A stretch of 64,000 nt of DNA from Deltaproteobacteria bacterium (lineage in GTDB: Bacteria > Desulfobacterota > Binatia > DP-6). The translations under genes and the position numbers were made by a program. Numbering within the stretch: the stretch's first letter is position 1; every line of letters starts with the position of its first letter. The stretch is taken from positions 25,038 to 89,037 of the forward strand of contig VBKF01000125.1 in assembly GCA_005888095.1 (NCBI GenBank), given 5' to 3'. The notes below the pieces were generated by a model that ran no database searches, was not told where the DNA came from, and was given only the letters and a program-made list of their open reading frames with translations. Positions 38,860-48,339 of this stretch are shown one piece after another.

Positions 38860-40305
38860 TCAGGCGTGCACCGCAGGCCGGCGGCCCGCCCACGGCCGCG
38901 CCTCCTCGAGCTGGGTAGCGACGCGGATCAGCAGGTCCTCGCGCCCGTACGCGGCCGCGAGCTGGACGCCGATCGGGAGTCCATCGCCGTTCCAGCAGAG
39001 CGGCAGCGAGATCGCGGGCTGCCCGCTGATGTTGAACGGTGAGGTGAACGTCACGAAGGGCAGGGCGCGCCGGAAGCCGCGGAGGGGATCGCCCGGCTTC
39101 GCGGAGAACTCGCCGAGGGGCGGGGGCGGCTCGGCGAGCGTCGGCGTGAGCAGGAGGTCGAACCCCGCCTCCCACCACGAAGCGATCCGCCGCGAGTGCG
39201 ACTGCAGCGACTCGACGGCGCGGATGTACTGGCGCGCGCTGCACGCCCGACCCTGCTCGGCGACCGCCCAGTTCATGGGCTCGACGTCGTCGGGACCGAG
39301 CGGGCGCCCCGTCCTCTCGCTCCAGTAGTCGAGGTCCCGCGCGATCCACGCGGCGACCACGAGCGTGAAGCGTTGGCCCACCTCCGGGTCGTCGAGCGCC
39401 GCCGGATGGGCTTCCTCCACCGTGTGACCGAGCGACTCGAGGAGATGCGCCGCATCGCGTGCCGCCGTCGCGCAGTCCTCGTGAACCGCGAAGGCATCAC
39501 CCGGCGCGCGCGTCATCAGGCCGATGCGGAGCCGCCCGGGACGCAGCCCCACCTCCGCGGCGAACGGACGGGCGGGAGGCGGCGCGAAGTAGGGGTCGCC
39601 CGGCATCGGACCCGCGACCGCGTCGAGAAGCGCCGCCGTGTCGCGCACCGAGCGCGTCACGACGTGCTCGACGACGGCGCCGGCCCAGCTCTCGGCGGCG
39701 TCGGGACCGAGCGACGTCCGGCCGCGCGTCGGCTTCAGGCCCACCACCCCGCAGGCGCTGGCCGGGATGCGGATCGAGCCGCCGCCATCGTTGGCGTGCG
39801 CGGCGGGCACGAGGCCCGCGGCGACCGCCGCGGCCGAGCCGCCGCTCGACCCGCCGGTCGAGCGGCCCGTGTCCCAGGGGTTGCGAGTCGGGCCGTAGGC
39901 CTCGGGCTCGGTCGTCGGCTGGCTGCCGAGCTCGGGCACGTTCGTCCGCCCGAGGAAGACCAGGCCCGCCGCCCGGAACTTCGCCGCGAGATGCGTGTCC
40001 TCGTGCTCGATCCAGCGGAGCTTGCGGAGCAGCTTCATCCCCGCGTGATACGGGTCGCCGGCCGAGTGACAGATGATGTCCTTCAGCAGGAACGGTACGC
40101 CGCGAAAGAACCCGTTGGGAAGCGCAGGCGAGGCGGCCTGAGCCCGAGCCTTTTCGAAGAGCGGGATGATGACCGCGTTCAGCTCGCGGTCGAGCCTCTC
40201 GATCCGCGCGATCGCCGCATCGACGAGCTCGACGGGGCTCACCTTCCGACGCTGCACGAGGTCCGCCTGCGCCGTCGCGTCCAGGAACGCCAATTCGTCG
40301 CTCAT
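38860..40305 (-). CDS. Amidase signature family hydrolase (paralogue)
   Basis: A 481-residue amidase, paralogous along its whole length to the enzyme at 35566-37011. Lys in [20 protein letters not shown], Ser-rich [20 protein letters not shown] and [20 protein letters not shown] supply the Ser-cisSer-Lys triad. Differences concentrate in residues 200-330, which line the substrate pocket in this family, so the two probably act on different amides. Its start is divergent from the methyltransferase gene; a 12-bp perfect inverted repeat lies in the 133-bp gap. Confidence 0.92.
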   Translation of the reverse strand: MSDELAFLDATAQADLVQRRKVSPVELVDAAIARIERLDRELNAVIIPLFEKARAQAASPALPNGFFRGVPFLLKDIICHSAGDPYHAGMKLLRKLRWIEHEDTHLAAKFRAAGLVFLGRTNVPELGSQPTTEPEAYGPTRNPWDTGRSTGGSSGGSAAAVAAGLVPAAHANDGGGSIRIPASACGVVGLKPTRGRTSLGPDAAESWAGAVVEHVVTRSVRDTAALLDAVAGPMPGDPYFAPPPARPFAAEVGLRPGRLRIGLMTRAPGDAFAVHEDCATAARDAAHLLESLGHTVEEAHPAALDDPEVGQRFTLVVAAWIARDLDYWSERTGRPLGPDDVEPMNWAVAEQGRACSARQYIRAVESLQSHSRRIASWWEAGFDLLLTPTLAEPPPPLGEFSAKPGDPLRGFRRALPFVTFTSPFNISGQPAISLPLCWNGDGLPIGVQLAAAYGREDLLIRVATQLEEARPWAGRRPAVHA

Positions 40306-40356
40306 TCACGCACGCTACGACGGCAGGACCCGAAAAGTCCAGGGACGCGCCGCTTG

Positions 40357-40389
40357 GGTGCTGTCCTACGCTCTACTTAGGACAGCACC
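40357..40389. promoter_or_regulatory. Perfect 12-bp inverted repeat in divergent promoter region
   Basis: GGTGCTGTCCTA (40357-40368) and TAGGACAGCACC (40378-40389) are exact reverse complements separated by 9 nt. It lies 52 bp upstream of the amidase start (minus) and 49 bp upstream of the methyltransferase start (plus). Either a regulator's operator serving both genes or a hairpin in one leader. The spacing, a 21-bp centre-to-centre distance (two helical turns), favours binding by a dimer. Confidence 0.55.
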
Positions 40390-40438
40390 GCCCTTGAGCC
40401 CAGGCGCTTCGCAGGCTACGTCCCGCAAAGGAGGACTC

Positions 40439-41449
40439 ATGGCGACGGAGCCGACACCGGACCGCATCCTGGACCTCGGGACTGGCTTCTGGGGCTCGAA
40501 GGCGCTGCTCAGCGCGGTCGAGCTCGGCCTCTTCTCGGAGCTGGCGGCGGGGCCGCTCGAGCGCGAGACGCTGCGCGAGCGCCTCGGCCTTCATCCGCGC
40601 AGCGCGCGCGACTTCTTCGACGCGCTCGTGGCGCTCGGCATGCTCGAGCGCCGCGGCGACGCGTACGCGAACACTCCGGAGACCGGCCTCTTTCTCGATC
40701 GAGCCAAGCCCACCTACGTCGGTGGGCTCCTCGAGATGCTGAACGCCCGACTCTACGGGTTCTGGGGCTCGCTCGGCGAGGCGCTGCGCACGGGACGGCC
40801 CCAGAACGAGGCCAAGGAGGGCGGGAACTTCTTCGCGCTGCTGTACGACGATCCCGCTCGCCTCCGGCAGTTCCTGCAGGCGATGACCGGCGTGAGCCTC
40901 GGCGCAGCCAGGGCGATCGCACAGAAGTTCCCCTGGAAGGACTACCGGACCCTCGCCGACGTCGGCGCGGCGCAGGGCGCGATCCCGGTCCAGGTCGCGC
41001 TGGCCCATCCGGCGCTCACCGGCTGGGGCTTCGACCTGCCGGTCGTCCGCCCGATCTTCGAGGAGTACGTCGCGTCCTTCGGGCTGAGCGACCGTCTCCG
41101 CTTCCAGCCGGGCGACTTCTTTGCGGATCCGCTGCCCGGGGCCGACGTGCTCGTCATGGGACACATCCTGCACGACTGGGACCTCGACCAGAAGCGCCTG
41201 CTCCTCCGCAAGGCGCACGAGGTGCTCCCGCGCGGCGGCGCGCTCATCGTCTACGAGGCGATCATCGACGACGAGCGACGGGCGAACGCCTTCGGGCTGC
41301 TGATGAGCCTCAACATGCTGATCGAGACCGCCGGCGGATTCGACTTCACGGGCGCAGACTGCGCCGGCTGGATGCGAGAGGTCGGATTCCAGAAGACCTA
41401 CGTCGAACCGCTGGTGGGGCACGACGCGATGGTGGTCGGCATCAAGTAG
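40439..41449 (+). CDS. Class I SAM-dependent O-methyltransferase
   Basis: A 336-residue methyltransferase with an N-terminal dimerisation/winged-helix domain ([40 protein letters not shown]) and a SAM-binding domain: [20 protein letters not shown] (about residues 173-192), acidic element [13 protein letters not shown], and [20 protein letters not shown] with the base His. The glycine motif reads DVGAAQG instead of DVGGGxG. A strong ribosome-binding site (AAAGGAGGA) precedes the ATG, so it should be well translated. Related to, but clearly different from, the methyltransferase at 34555-35553. Confidence 0.9.
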   Translation: MATEPTPDRILDLGTGFWGSKALLSAVELGLFSELAAGPLERETLRERLGLHPRSARDFFDALVALGMLERRGDAYANTPETGLFLDRAKPTYVGGLLEMLNARLYGFWGSLGEALRTGRPQNEAKEGGNFFALLYDDPARLRQFLQAMTGVSLGAARAIAQKFPWKDYRTLADVGAAQGAIPVQVALAHPALTGWGFDLPVVRPIFEEYVASFGLSDRLRFQPGDFFADPLPGADVLVMGHILHDWDLDQKRLLLRKAHEVLPRGGALIVYEAIIDDERRANAFGLLMSLNMLIETAGGFDFTGADCAGWMREVGFQKTYVEPLVGHDAMVVGIK

Positions 41450-41682
41450 CGATGCACCGAGCCACCCATCGGCGGCTACGTGGATAGCTGCTCCTAGGTA
41501 TTGCAGCCGCCCGCTGCCGACAGCATCAAGGAGCGCATGGCCGTGGCACCCTGTCCGTCGCCGTCGCTGGGCTGCCGAGGCCAAGCTCGGCGGCCGGAAC
41601 GTGGGCAGGTGACTTCGGCGCGTCGGGTCTGCGGGACGCCGTCCGTGGTGCGTCGTGAACGCTTCATGCTAGGGTCACGACG

Positions 41683-42294
41683 ATGAGCGATCAGTCGGCG
41701 GCCGGCCCGACGCCCAGGGACGATCTCACGCTCGAGCAGTGGGCAGCGATGCCGGAGGACGAGCCAGGCGAACTGGTGGATGGGCGGTTGGAGGAGGAGG
41801 AGATGCCCGACTTCGTCCACGAGCTGATCGTGACCTGGCTGGGACACGCCTTCCGCTCGTGGCTGTCCGGACTCGGCGGGTTCGTCGGCGGCTCGGGGGT
41901 GAAGTTCGCCGTGGGTCTGCGGCGCGGCCGCAAGCCCGACCTGAGCGTCTACCTGGCGGGCGGTGGGAGGCCGCCGCGTCGTGGCCTGGTCCGCCTGCCG
42001 CCCGACATCGTGGTCGAGGTGATTTCCCCGCGGCCAGCCGATGTGCGTCGCGACCGTGTCGAGAAAATGAACGACTACGCGGCGTTCGGAGTCCGCTGGT
42101 ACTGGCTGATCGATCCAGAGCCGCGCAGCGTCGAGGTCTTCGAGCGCGGTGCTGACGCCCGGTATGTCCGCGCGCTCGGCGCCTCGGGTGATGCGCTGGC
42201 CGCGGTACCGGGCTGCGAGGGCCTGGTGCTCGACCTGCCGGCACTGTGGCGCGAAGTGGACGCCCTCGGACCCGACGAACCGGTCACCGGCTGA
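41683..42294 (+). CDS. Uma2-family (DUF820) putative endonuclease
   Basis: A 203-residue protein of the Uma2/DUF820 PD-(D/E)XK-like family. LTLEQWAAMPEDEPGELVDG (E-L-V-D-G), a helical segment, then RRGRKPDLSVYLAG (PD motif) and PPDIVVEVISPRPADVRRDR (E-V-x-S-P) with VEKMNDYAAFGVRWYWLIDP (K...Y...GV..YWLIDP). All core residues are present. Function in cells is uncertain; the family is abundant in cyanobacteria and other bacteria rich in accessory genes. The 233 bp upstream show no gene. Confidence 0.85.
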   Translation: MSDQSAAGPTPRDDLTLEQWAAMPEDEPGELVDGRLEEEEMPDFVHELIVTWLGHAFRSWLSGLGGFVGGSGVKFAVGLRRGRKPDLSVYLAGGGRPPRRGLVRLPPDIVVEVISPRPADVRRDRVEKMNDYAAFGVRWYWLIDPEPRSVEVFERGADARYVRALGASGDALAAVPGCEGLVLDLPALWREVDALGPDEPVTG

Positions 42295-42349
42295 GCCAGC
42301 CCGGCGCTGCCGGCGCGTCCGTCGCGGCCGACGATCGGATCGAGCGCCG

Positions 42350-43471
42350 TCAGGCCAACTTGTAGAGCTCCGCGGCGTTGAGCGCGCAGATGCGGCGCCG
42401 CTCGGCCGCCGGCACGTCGCGGAACATGTCGTCGACCACCCGGCGGGTCTCCGGCCAGTCGCAGCCGTGGTGTGGATAGTCGCTGGACCACATCATGTTC
42501 TCGACGCCGATCGTGTGGCGGTTCTGGACGGCGTAGCGGTCGATCATGAAGGTCGAGCGCCAGTTGCGGTGGAAGTAGAAGCTCGGCTCGTGCTGCAGCT
42601 TGACCGGGAGCCACGACCGGTTCCGCCACCAGCGATCGTCGAGCTGCTCGAGGATGTAGGGGATCCAGCCCGAGCCCGCCTCCACCTGGACCCAGACGAG
42701 GTCCGGGAAGCGGTCGTGGACGCCGGAGCTGATGATCTCGGGGAGGTCGGTGATCATGCTCGCGGCGCCGACGTTGGCGAGGCCGGTCAGGTCGTCGCCC
42801 CGCGCGCCCTTCGGCCGCGGCTTCTGGATCTGCCGCATGACCCGGACGTGGAAATGGATCGGTACGCCGAGCGCCTGCGCGGCGTCCCAGAAGGGGTCGT
42901 CGTCCGGCCGGATCGCCGGCCCGACGCTCGGCATCGTGTTCAGCCAGGCGCCGCGCATGCCGAGCCGGAGACCGCGCTCCATCTCCCTGATGGCGGCTTC
43001 CACGCCGAGCGCCGGGATGCAGGTGAGGCCGATCAGCCGCTCGGGCGCGACCTTGACGAACTCCTCGGCGATCCAGTCATTGTAGGCCTGCACGCCGGCC
43101 AGGTGGAACTCCGGGTCGGGGTCGGAGAAGAAGTGGCTCATCATGCGCGCCGAACCGAAAAGCACCTCGGCGTCGACGCCATCGACGTCCTGCTCCTGGA
43201 GGCGCGGCTCGGCGCGGAAGTTCCCCTGGTTGGCCGCGGCGAAGGTGACGCCCGTCCAGCGCACGTCCTCGTGCTTGCGCCCCGCCGAGGCGTAGATGCC
43301 GATCGGCGCCGGCGGGATGTCGGGGCTGAACTGCCACGCCTCCCCGCCGTCGCCGTCGGGCACGACCTTCGGCGCCTTGTCGTGGAACTTGCGCGGCAGG
43401 TACTGCTTCCAGACGTGCGGCGGCTCGAGGATGTGCGAGTCGGCCGAGATGAGACGGTACTCACGCGCCAT
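42350..43471 (-). CDS. Amidohydrolase-2 family (PF04909) hydrolase/decarboxylase
   Basis: A 373-residue TIM-barrel metal enzyme of the ACMSD/gamma-resorcylate-decarboxylase-like branch. It starts MAREYRLISADSHILEPPHV, with the H-x-x/D-S-H entry motif. It continues with GVDAEVLFGSARMMSHFF, VPIHFHVRVMRQIQ (metal His in HFH), VWVQVEAGSGWIPYILEQLD and ENMMWSSDYPHHGCDWPETR (Asp-His end motif). It diverges from a CoA-transferase gene; the 139-bp gap contains the palindrome at 43499-43514, shared with the TetR gene's promoter, so it is probably in the same regulon. Substrate unknown. Confidence 0.9.
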   Translation of the reverse strand: MAREYRLISADSHILEPPHVWKQYLPRKFHDKAPKVVPDGDGGEAWQFSPDIPPAPIGIYASAGRKHEDVRWTGVTFAAANQGNFRAEPRLQEQDVDGVDAEVLFGSARMMSHFFSDPDPEFHLAGVQAYNDWIAEEFVKVAPERLIGLTCIPALGVEAAIREMERGLRLGMRGAWLNTMPSVGPAIRPDDDPFWDAAQALGVPIHFHVRVMRQIQKPRPKGARGDDLTGLANVGAASMITDLPEIISSGVHDRFPDLVWVQVEAGSGWIPYILEQLDDRWWRNRSWLPVKLQHEPSFYFHRNWRSTFMIDRYAVQNRHTIGVENMMWSSDYPHHGCDWPETRRVVDDMFRDVPAAERRRICALNAAELYKLA

Positions 43472-43498
43472 GCCGGGGCCCTCCGCCCGCTCTCATAC

Positions 43499-43514
43499 GA
43501 ACAAACGTTCGTTC
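43499..43514. promoter_or_regulatory. TetR-type palindromic operator candidate
   Basis: GAACAAACGTTCGTTC, a 16-bp palindrome centred on AACGTT with one mismatched pair. It lies 27 bp upstream of the amidohydrolase ATG (minus strand) and 96 bp upstream of the CoA-transferase ATG (plus strand). The same core occurs at 49531-49548, 14 bp before the TetR gene. Operator role inferred from shared sequence and placement. Confidence 0.65.
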
Positions 43515-43610
43515 ACTTCAAGAGGGCGTCGAAGGGGAGCCGGGGTCGGTTGACGCCACGCAAGACACCCTGCTAACCGCCGGGCCGGTGAGCGCGAGCG
43601 AAGGATACCG

Positions 43611-44822
43611 ATGAGCTCCGGCGACCGCCGCGCGGCGCTCGCGGGCATCCGCGTGATCGACCTGAGCCATCAGGCCGCCGGTCCCTGGTGCACGTCGCTC
43701 CTCGGCGACCTCGGCGCCAACGTCATCAAGGTGGAGAAGCCGGGCCGCGGCGACGGCATCCGCTACGCCGACCGCACCGGCCGCCTCCCGCCCGAGGTCG
43801 GGGGGCTCAACTTCCAGGGGCTGAACCGCAACAAGCGCGGCGTCACGATCGACATCGGCCAGGAGGCCGGTTCAGCGCTCGTGCGCCGGCTCGTCGCGCA
43901 GGCCGACGTGCTGGTCGAGAACTTCCGCCCCGGCGTGATGGAGCGCCACGGGCTCGGCTACGACGCGCTGCGCGAAGTGAACCCGCGCCTCGTCTACTGC
44001 TCGATCACCGCCTTCGGACCGCGCGGCCCCCTCGCGCAGAAGCCCGGCATGGACCTCATCCTCCAGGCGACGGGCGGCCTCATGGGGCACACGGGTGAGC
44101 CCGACGGGCCGCCCATCAAGTCGGCGCCGCCCGTCGCCGACATCACCACCGGCATCTACGCCGCCTACGGCATCGCGGCCGCGCTCTTCGAGCGCGCCGG
44201 CTCGGGCCTGGGCCAGCGAGTGGAGGTGGCGATGCTCGATGCGGTCGTCTCGCTCTTCTCCGACGTCGCGGCCAACGTGCTGACCGACGGCCAGCGCTAC
44301 GGCAAGTTCGGCAGCGGCCATCCCGACCTGGTGCCCTACCAGGCGTTCCCGGCGAGCGACGGCCACTTCATCGTCGCCTGCCTGACCAACGCCTTCTTCA
44401 AGCGACTGTGTGCGGCGATCGACCGCGAGGACCTCCTGGCCGACCCGCGCTTCGCGACCAACGACCTGCGCGTGCAGCACCGCGCCGAGATCGTGCCGAT
44501 CCTCGCCGACGTCTTCCGCACTCGGCCGTGCGCCGACTGGATCGCCCTCCTCGAGTCGCACGACATCCCCGCCTGCCGGGTCAACATGCTCGAGGACATC
44601 CTCGCGCATCCGCAGATCGCGGCCAACGGCGCCGTAGTGGAGCGCGAGGCGCCGCGGCGTGGTCGTATCCGGACGCTCGGACCGCCGGTCAAGCTGTCGG
44701 CCACGCCGAGCGGTGTGGAGCGGCTCGCGCCGATGCTCGGCGAGCACACCGACGAGGTGCTCCGGGAGCTCGGGGTGAGCGGCGCGGAGCTCGCCGAGCT
44801 ACGCGCGGCGGGAGTCGTCTGA
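43611..44822 (+). CDS. Family III CoA-transferase (CaiB/BaiF)
   Basis: A 403-residue CoA-transferase moving CoA between carboxylic acids. IRVIDLSHQAAGPWCTSLLG, GDLGANVIKVEKPGRGDGIR, GLNRNKRGVTIDI and VDVLVEN-like LVENFRPGVMERHGLGYDAL are the standard N-terminal motifs. PGMDLILQATGGLMGHTGEP contains the catalytic Asp (near residue 147). C-terminal VPYQAFPASDGHFIVACLTN and CAAIDREDLLADPRF complete it. First gene of a plus-strand cluster with thiolase-like, DUF35 and porin genes; six bp before the next start. It probably activates the cluster's acid substrate. Confidence 0.93.
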   Translation: MSSGDRRAALAGIRVIDLSHQAAGPWCTSLLGDLGANVIKVEKPGRGDGIRYADRTGRLPPEVGGLNFQGLNRNKRGVTIDIGQEAGSALVRRLVAQADVLVENFRPGVMERHGLGYDALREVNPRLVYCSITAFGPRGPLAQKPGMDLILQATGGLMGHTGEPDGPPIKSAPPVADITTGIYAAYGIAAALFERAGSGLGQRVEVAMLDAVVSLFSDVAANVLTDGQRYGKFGSGHPDLVPYQAFPASDGHFIVACLTNAFFKRLCAAIDREDLLADPRFATNDLRVQHRAEIVPILADVFRTRPCADWIALLESHDIPACRVNMLEDILAHPQIAANGAVVEREAPRRGRIRTLGPPVKLSATPSGVERLAPMLGEHTDEVLRELGVSGAELAELRAAGVV

Positions 44823-44828
44823 GCGGTC

Positions 44829-45977
44829 ATGGAGCTCGCGCGCCGGATCGCCGTCGTCGGCGTCGGCGAGACGCGCTACGAGCGGCGTTCGTCGCGCGAC
44901 CTGGCGGCGCTGCGGCGCGAGGCGGCGTGCGCGGCGCTTGCCGACGCCGGGCTCGAGGCGGCGGCAGTGGACGGGCTCATCGTCCCCGGCGCGGGGTATG
45001 GGGAGCTGCACGAGCTGGCTCGCGACCTCGGCATCCGGGGCCAGTTCCACGCCGCGTCCTGCTTTCACAGCGGTACGGCGGTGGTGGCGGCGCCGCTCGA
45101 GGCGGCGCTCGCGATCGAGGCCGGCCTGGCGCACACCGTGCTCTGCTGCCAGGGCGTCGCGTGGGGAAGCGAGCGGCGCGGCAACGTCGGCCAGCCGCAC
45201 GCCGAGATGCGCATGAAGGCGGCGTTCGAGATCCCCTTCGGCTGGTACCCGCAGGTGGTGCACTTCGCCGGCATGGCGCGCCGCCACATGGAGCTCTACG
45301 GGACGACCGAGGCCCAGCTCGGCGCGGTGGCGGTCGCCTGCCGGCGCCACGCGGCGCTCCACGACAACGCGATCCTGCGCGAGGAGCCGCTCGACCTCGA
45401 GGGCTACCTTGCGTCGCCGTACCTCGCCGAGCCTTTCCGTGCGCCCGACTGCTGCCTGGTGAACGACGGCGCCGGCGCCTTCGTCATGACGTCGCTCGAG
45501 CGCGCGCGCGACGGGCGTGCCCGGCCGGTCGTCGTCCTCGGGGCCGGCTCGGGCGTCATCCCCGACGGCGAGTACTCGAGCCTGCGCGAGGACTACCTCG
45601 CCACCGGGGCGGTGCACTCGGCGCCCCGAGCCTTCGGAATGGCGGGTCTCTCGCCCGCGGACGTCGACTTCGTCGCGCTCTACGACAACTTCACCGGGCT
45701 CGTGATCCAGCAGCTCGAGGACATGGGGTTCTGCCGGCGTGGCGAGGGCGGCCCGTTCGTCGAGGGCGGGCGGATCGAGCTCGGTGGGGCGCTGCCCGTG
45801 AACCCGAGCGGCGGGCAGCTCGCACAGGCCTTCGTCTTCTCGACGAACCACGTCGTCGAGGCCGTCTGCCAGCTCCGTGGCGAGGCGGGGCAGCGACAGA
45901 TCGCGAGCGCCGAGGTCGGCGTCGTGACGGGCTATACCGGGGCCCAGCACGCCACGCTCGTGCTGGGAAGCGGGTGA
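44829..45977 (+). CDS. SCP2-thiolase-like lipid-transfer protein (candidate aldolase subunit)
   Basis: A 382-residue thiolase-like protein of the Ltp type, related to the one at 20076-21260. RRIAVVGVGETRYERRSSRD, AACAALADAGLEAAAVDGLI, HAASCFHSGTAVVAAPLEAA (altered nucleophile region), CLVNDGAGAFVMTSLERARD, VDFVALYDNFTGLVIQQLED, FCRRGEGGPFVEGGRIELGG and LPVNPSGGQLAQAF. The Tyr in ALYDNFT aligns with the conserved Tyr of the aldolase-type family members. The DUF35 gene starts in its stop codon (GTGA at 45974), as in Ltp2/ChsH2 aldolase pairs; retro-aldol cleavage of a hydroxyacyl-CoA is therefore the favoured activity. Confidence 0.87.
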   Translation: MELARRIAVVGVGETRYERRSSRDLAALRREAACAALADAGLEAAAVDGLIVPGAGYGELHELARDLGIRGQFHAASCFHSGTAVVAAPLEAALAIEAGLAHTVLCCQGVAWGSERRGNVGQPHAEMRMKAAFEIPFGWYPQVVHFAGMARRHMELYGTTEAQLGAVAVACRRHAALHDNAILREEPLDLEGYLASPYLAEPFRAPDCCLVNDGAGAFVMTSLERARDGRARPVVVLGAGSGVIPDGEYSSLREDYLATGAVHSAPRAFGMAGLSPADVDFVALYDNFTGLVIQQLEDMGFCRRGEGGPFVEGGRIELGGALPVNPSGGQLAQAFVFSTNHVVEAVCQLRGEAGQRQIASAEVGVVTGYTGAQHATLVLGSG

Positions 45978-46399
45978 CGCGCGTGCCGGAGCTTGCCGAG
46001 CGCCATCTGCCCGACCCCGGCTGGCCCGTCGCCAAGCCCTTCTGGGACGGCTGCCGCGCGGGCGAGCTCCGCATCCCGCGCTGCGAGCGCTGCGCACGCT
46101 GGGTGTGGTATCCGGCTCCTGCGTGTCCGGGCTGCGGCGGCGAGCGTCACGCCTGGACCGCGACCAGCGGCCGCGCGCGCCTGTTCACCTGGGTCACCGT
46201 CCACCGGGCCTTCCTGCCCGGCTATCGCGTGCCCTACGTCACCGCGCTGGTCGAGCTGGTCGAGGACCCGCGCGTGCGCCTCGCCACCTACCTGCGCGAC
46301 GTCCCGGCGAGCGGTCTCCGGGCCGGGATGTCCGTGGAGGTGGTCTTCGAATCGGTAACCGAACACCTCACGCTGCCGGCCTTCCGGTGCGTCCGGTGA
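45974..46399 (+). CDS. Zn-ribbon OB-fold DUF35 protein (aldolase partner)
   Basis: A 141-residue DUF35 protein. N-terminal helix (WPVAKPFWDGCRAGELRIPR), a complete rubredoxin-like zinc ribbon C-x2-C-x11-C-x2-C (RCERCARWVWYPAPACPGCG, about residues 35-54), then an OB-fold with TSGRARLFTWVTVHRAFLPG, YVTALVELVEDPRVRLATYL and GMSVEVVFESVTEHLTLPAF. GTG start overlaps the thiolase-like stop. Contrast with the Cys-free copy at 19663-20079. Confidence 0.9.
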   Translation: MTRVPELAERHLPDPGWPVAKPFWDGCRAGELRIPRCERCARWVWYPAPACPGCGGERHAWTATSGRARLFTWVTVHRAFLPGYRVPYVTALVELVEDPRVRLATYLRDVPASGLRAGMSVEVVFESVTEHLTLPAFRCVR

Positions 46400-46418
46400 G
46401 CCGCAAGAAGGAGGGGGT

Positions 46419-48329
46419 ATGTCGAATCGCCGCATTCGGCTGGCCATCTGCTGCGTGCTCGGTGCGACAGGAGTCGCGCTCGGACCGGGACGAGCGGTCG
46501 CCACGCAGAAGTTCGGGCCCATCCAGCTCTCGGGCAACCTGCAGACCCAGAACCTGATCCGCACCCCGAACGAGAGCACCTACGAGTACATCCAGAACCG
46601 GAACACGGCGCACATCCGGCTCGACTACGACTGGCTGCAAGCCGGGCTCTTCTACAACAAGTACAACATCCCGTTCCTCGAGAGCTCGCACCTCTTCGTC
46701 CTCTGGCGCGGGGTCTACGATAGCATCTACGACACGACCCCGGGCTTCTTCGAGAAGGAGGACGCCCACGGGAAGGCGTACCCCGGCATCAAGCCCGGGC
46801 AGTTCGTCAGCTTCTTCGACTACGCCAGCAAGGTCGGCATTCCGAACGCGGTCGGCACCCGGACCCTCCTGACGAAGAAGGACCTCTCGATCAGCGCCCT
46901 CAGCCACGGCCAGCGAACCGCCTTCAAGTTCGACAACCAGCTGCGCGAGGCCTACGCCGACATCAAGTTCCGCACCATCCCGCTCACTCTCCGCGCTGGC
47001 CGCCAGCAGATCGTGTGGGGCGAGAGCGACAACTTCCGCATGCTCGACCGCGTGAACACGCTCGACACGACCTGGCACTTCGTGCAGGAGCTTCCGCCCC
47101 CCGCCTTCGGCTGGGACGAGATCCGCCGTCCGTTCTGGATGTTCAAGTTCCTCTACGACATCGGGAACGTCTGGAAGTTCTCGCAGAACTTCCTCGAGTG
47201 GTACTGGAACCCGGGCGACTGGTGGCCGGTCAAGATCGCGTTCGAGCCCCGGCCCTGGGGTGCCAAGTTCTACAATCCGCTCACCAACGTCGTCGACGGG
47301 GCGTTCTATGGCGGTCCGTGCCTCGCCTCGCCGTTCGTCGTGACGTCGGGCCCGCGCAAGGGACAGCACGCGTGCGTCGGGCTGATGAACGGCACCAAGC
47401 TCTTCAAGCAGGGCAACTACACCCGTGACCCGTTCGACAACAGCCAGGTGGGCGTGCGCTACCACGCGATCGCGCCCTTCGGGCTCGAATTCACCTTCAA
47501 CTACCTCTATCAGCGCTGGGCCGGCGACGACGGGACCCCGTCGGCGCCGGTCCGCATCCTCCCCAAGAACGACAAGAACAACGCGCTCGCCGTGCAGCTC
47601 TTCCAGAAGGGCATCCTGCCGGCGGAGTACTTCACGCCCTACGTCCACACGGTCGGGTTCGCGGCCAACTACTCCGACGAGACCTACACGCAGACGGTGT
47701 TCCGGACCGAGACCGTCTACGACTTCGGCATCCCGTTCTTCGATCTCGGGAGGGTGACCGTGCTCGACGTCCCCGCCATTCCGGGCATCACCAAGAAGAA
47801 CATGTGGAAGGGCATGATCGCGTTCGACCGGCCGACGTGGATCCGTCCGCTCAACAAGAAGAGCACGGTCTTCTTCAGCGGCCAGTTCTTCTGGCACTAC
47901 CTGGTGAATAATCCGAGCTGCCAGCCGCAGATCTTCGCCACGATCCCCCCGACCAAGCGCGCGAGCGCGGGTTCGTGTCTCGTGGGGCCCTTCGACCTGC
48001 CGTCGATCGTGCGCATCCCGACGACGACGCCGACGTTCCGCGACAAGGTGCGCGACTGGGAGACGATCGCGAGCCTGGCCGCGTTCAGCTTCTATCGCGG
48101 CGGCAGCGTGCTGCCCGTCCTCGGGTTCGCGATCGACCCCACGAACCACTACGTGATGGAAGGGTTCTGGATGCTCGAGTACGTCGTGCGCGACGACGTC
48201 AGCGTCAACGTCGCGCAGCGCCTCTTCATCAACCCGACGGGCAAGGACCCCATCTTCTCGCCGTGGGGATTCGGCTCCCTGTCCACCGGACGGTCGGAGA
48301 CGAGCCTGCGATTGACGCTGCAGTTCTAG
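46419..48329 (+). CDS. DUF1302-family outer-membrane protein
   Basis: A 636-residue outer-membrane beta-barrel. Signal peptide: LAICCVLGATGVALGPGRAV. It then reads FGPIQLSGNLQTQNLIRTPN, DNQLREAYADIKFRTIPLTL, RAGRQQIVWGESDNFRMLDR (family hallmark), TTWHFVQELPPPAFGWDEIR and many alternating strands. It ends RSETSLRLTLQF with the C-terminal aromatic required for barrel assembly. DUF1302 proteins co-occur with genes for uptake or export of hydrophobic compounds (steroids, alkanes, terpenes). A strong AAGGAGGGGG precedes the ATG. Position inside the CoA-transferase/aldolase cluster suggests that it is the cluster's substrate porin. Confidence 0.9.
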   Translation: MSNRRIRLAICCVLGATGVALGPGRAVATQKFGPIQLSGNLQTQNLIRTPNESTYEYIQNRNTAHIRLDYDWLQAGLFYNKYNIPFLESSHLFVLWRGVYDSIYDTTPGFFEKEDAHGKAYPGIKPGQFVSFFDYASKVGIPNAVGTRTLLTKKDLSISALSHGQRTAFKFDNQLREAYADIKFRTIPLTLRAGRQQIVWGESDNFRMLDRVNTLDTTWHFVQELPPPAFGWDEIRRPFWMFKFLYDIGNVWKFSQNFLEWYWNPGDWWPVKIAFEPRPWGAKFYNPLTNVVDGAFYGGPCLASPFVVTSGPRKGQHACVGLMNGTKLFKQGNYTRDPFDNSQVGVRYHAIAPFGLEFTFNYLYQRWAGDDGTPSAPVRILPKNDKNNALAVQLFQKGILPAEYFTPYVHTVGFAANYSDETYTQTVFRTETVYDFGIPFFDLGRVTVLDVPAIPGITKKNMWKGMIAFDRPTWIRPLNKKSTVFFSGQFFWHYLVNNPSCQPQIFATIPPTKRASAGSCLVGPFDLPSIVRIPTTTPTFRDKVRDWETIASLAAFSFYRGGSVLPVLGFAIDPTNHYVMEGFWMLEYVVRDDVSVNVAQRLFINPTGKDPIFSPWGFGSLSTGRSETSLRLTLQF

Positions 48330-48339
48330 GACGGAGGGC

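Noticed and set aside
41450..41682. AAGGAGCGCATG (41529-41540), a ribosome-binding site with a start upstream of the Uma2 gene
   Set aside because: The frame that follows is short, Arg/Pro/Ser-rich and without homology features; treated as intergenic.
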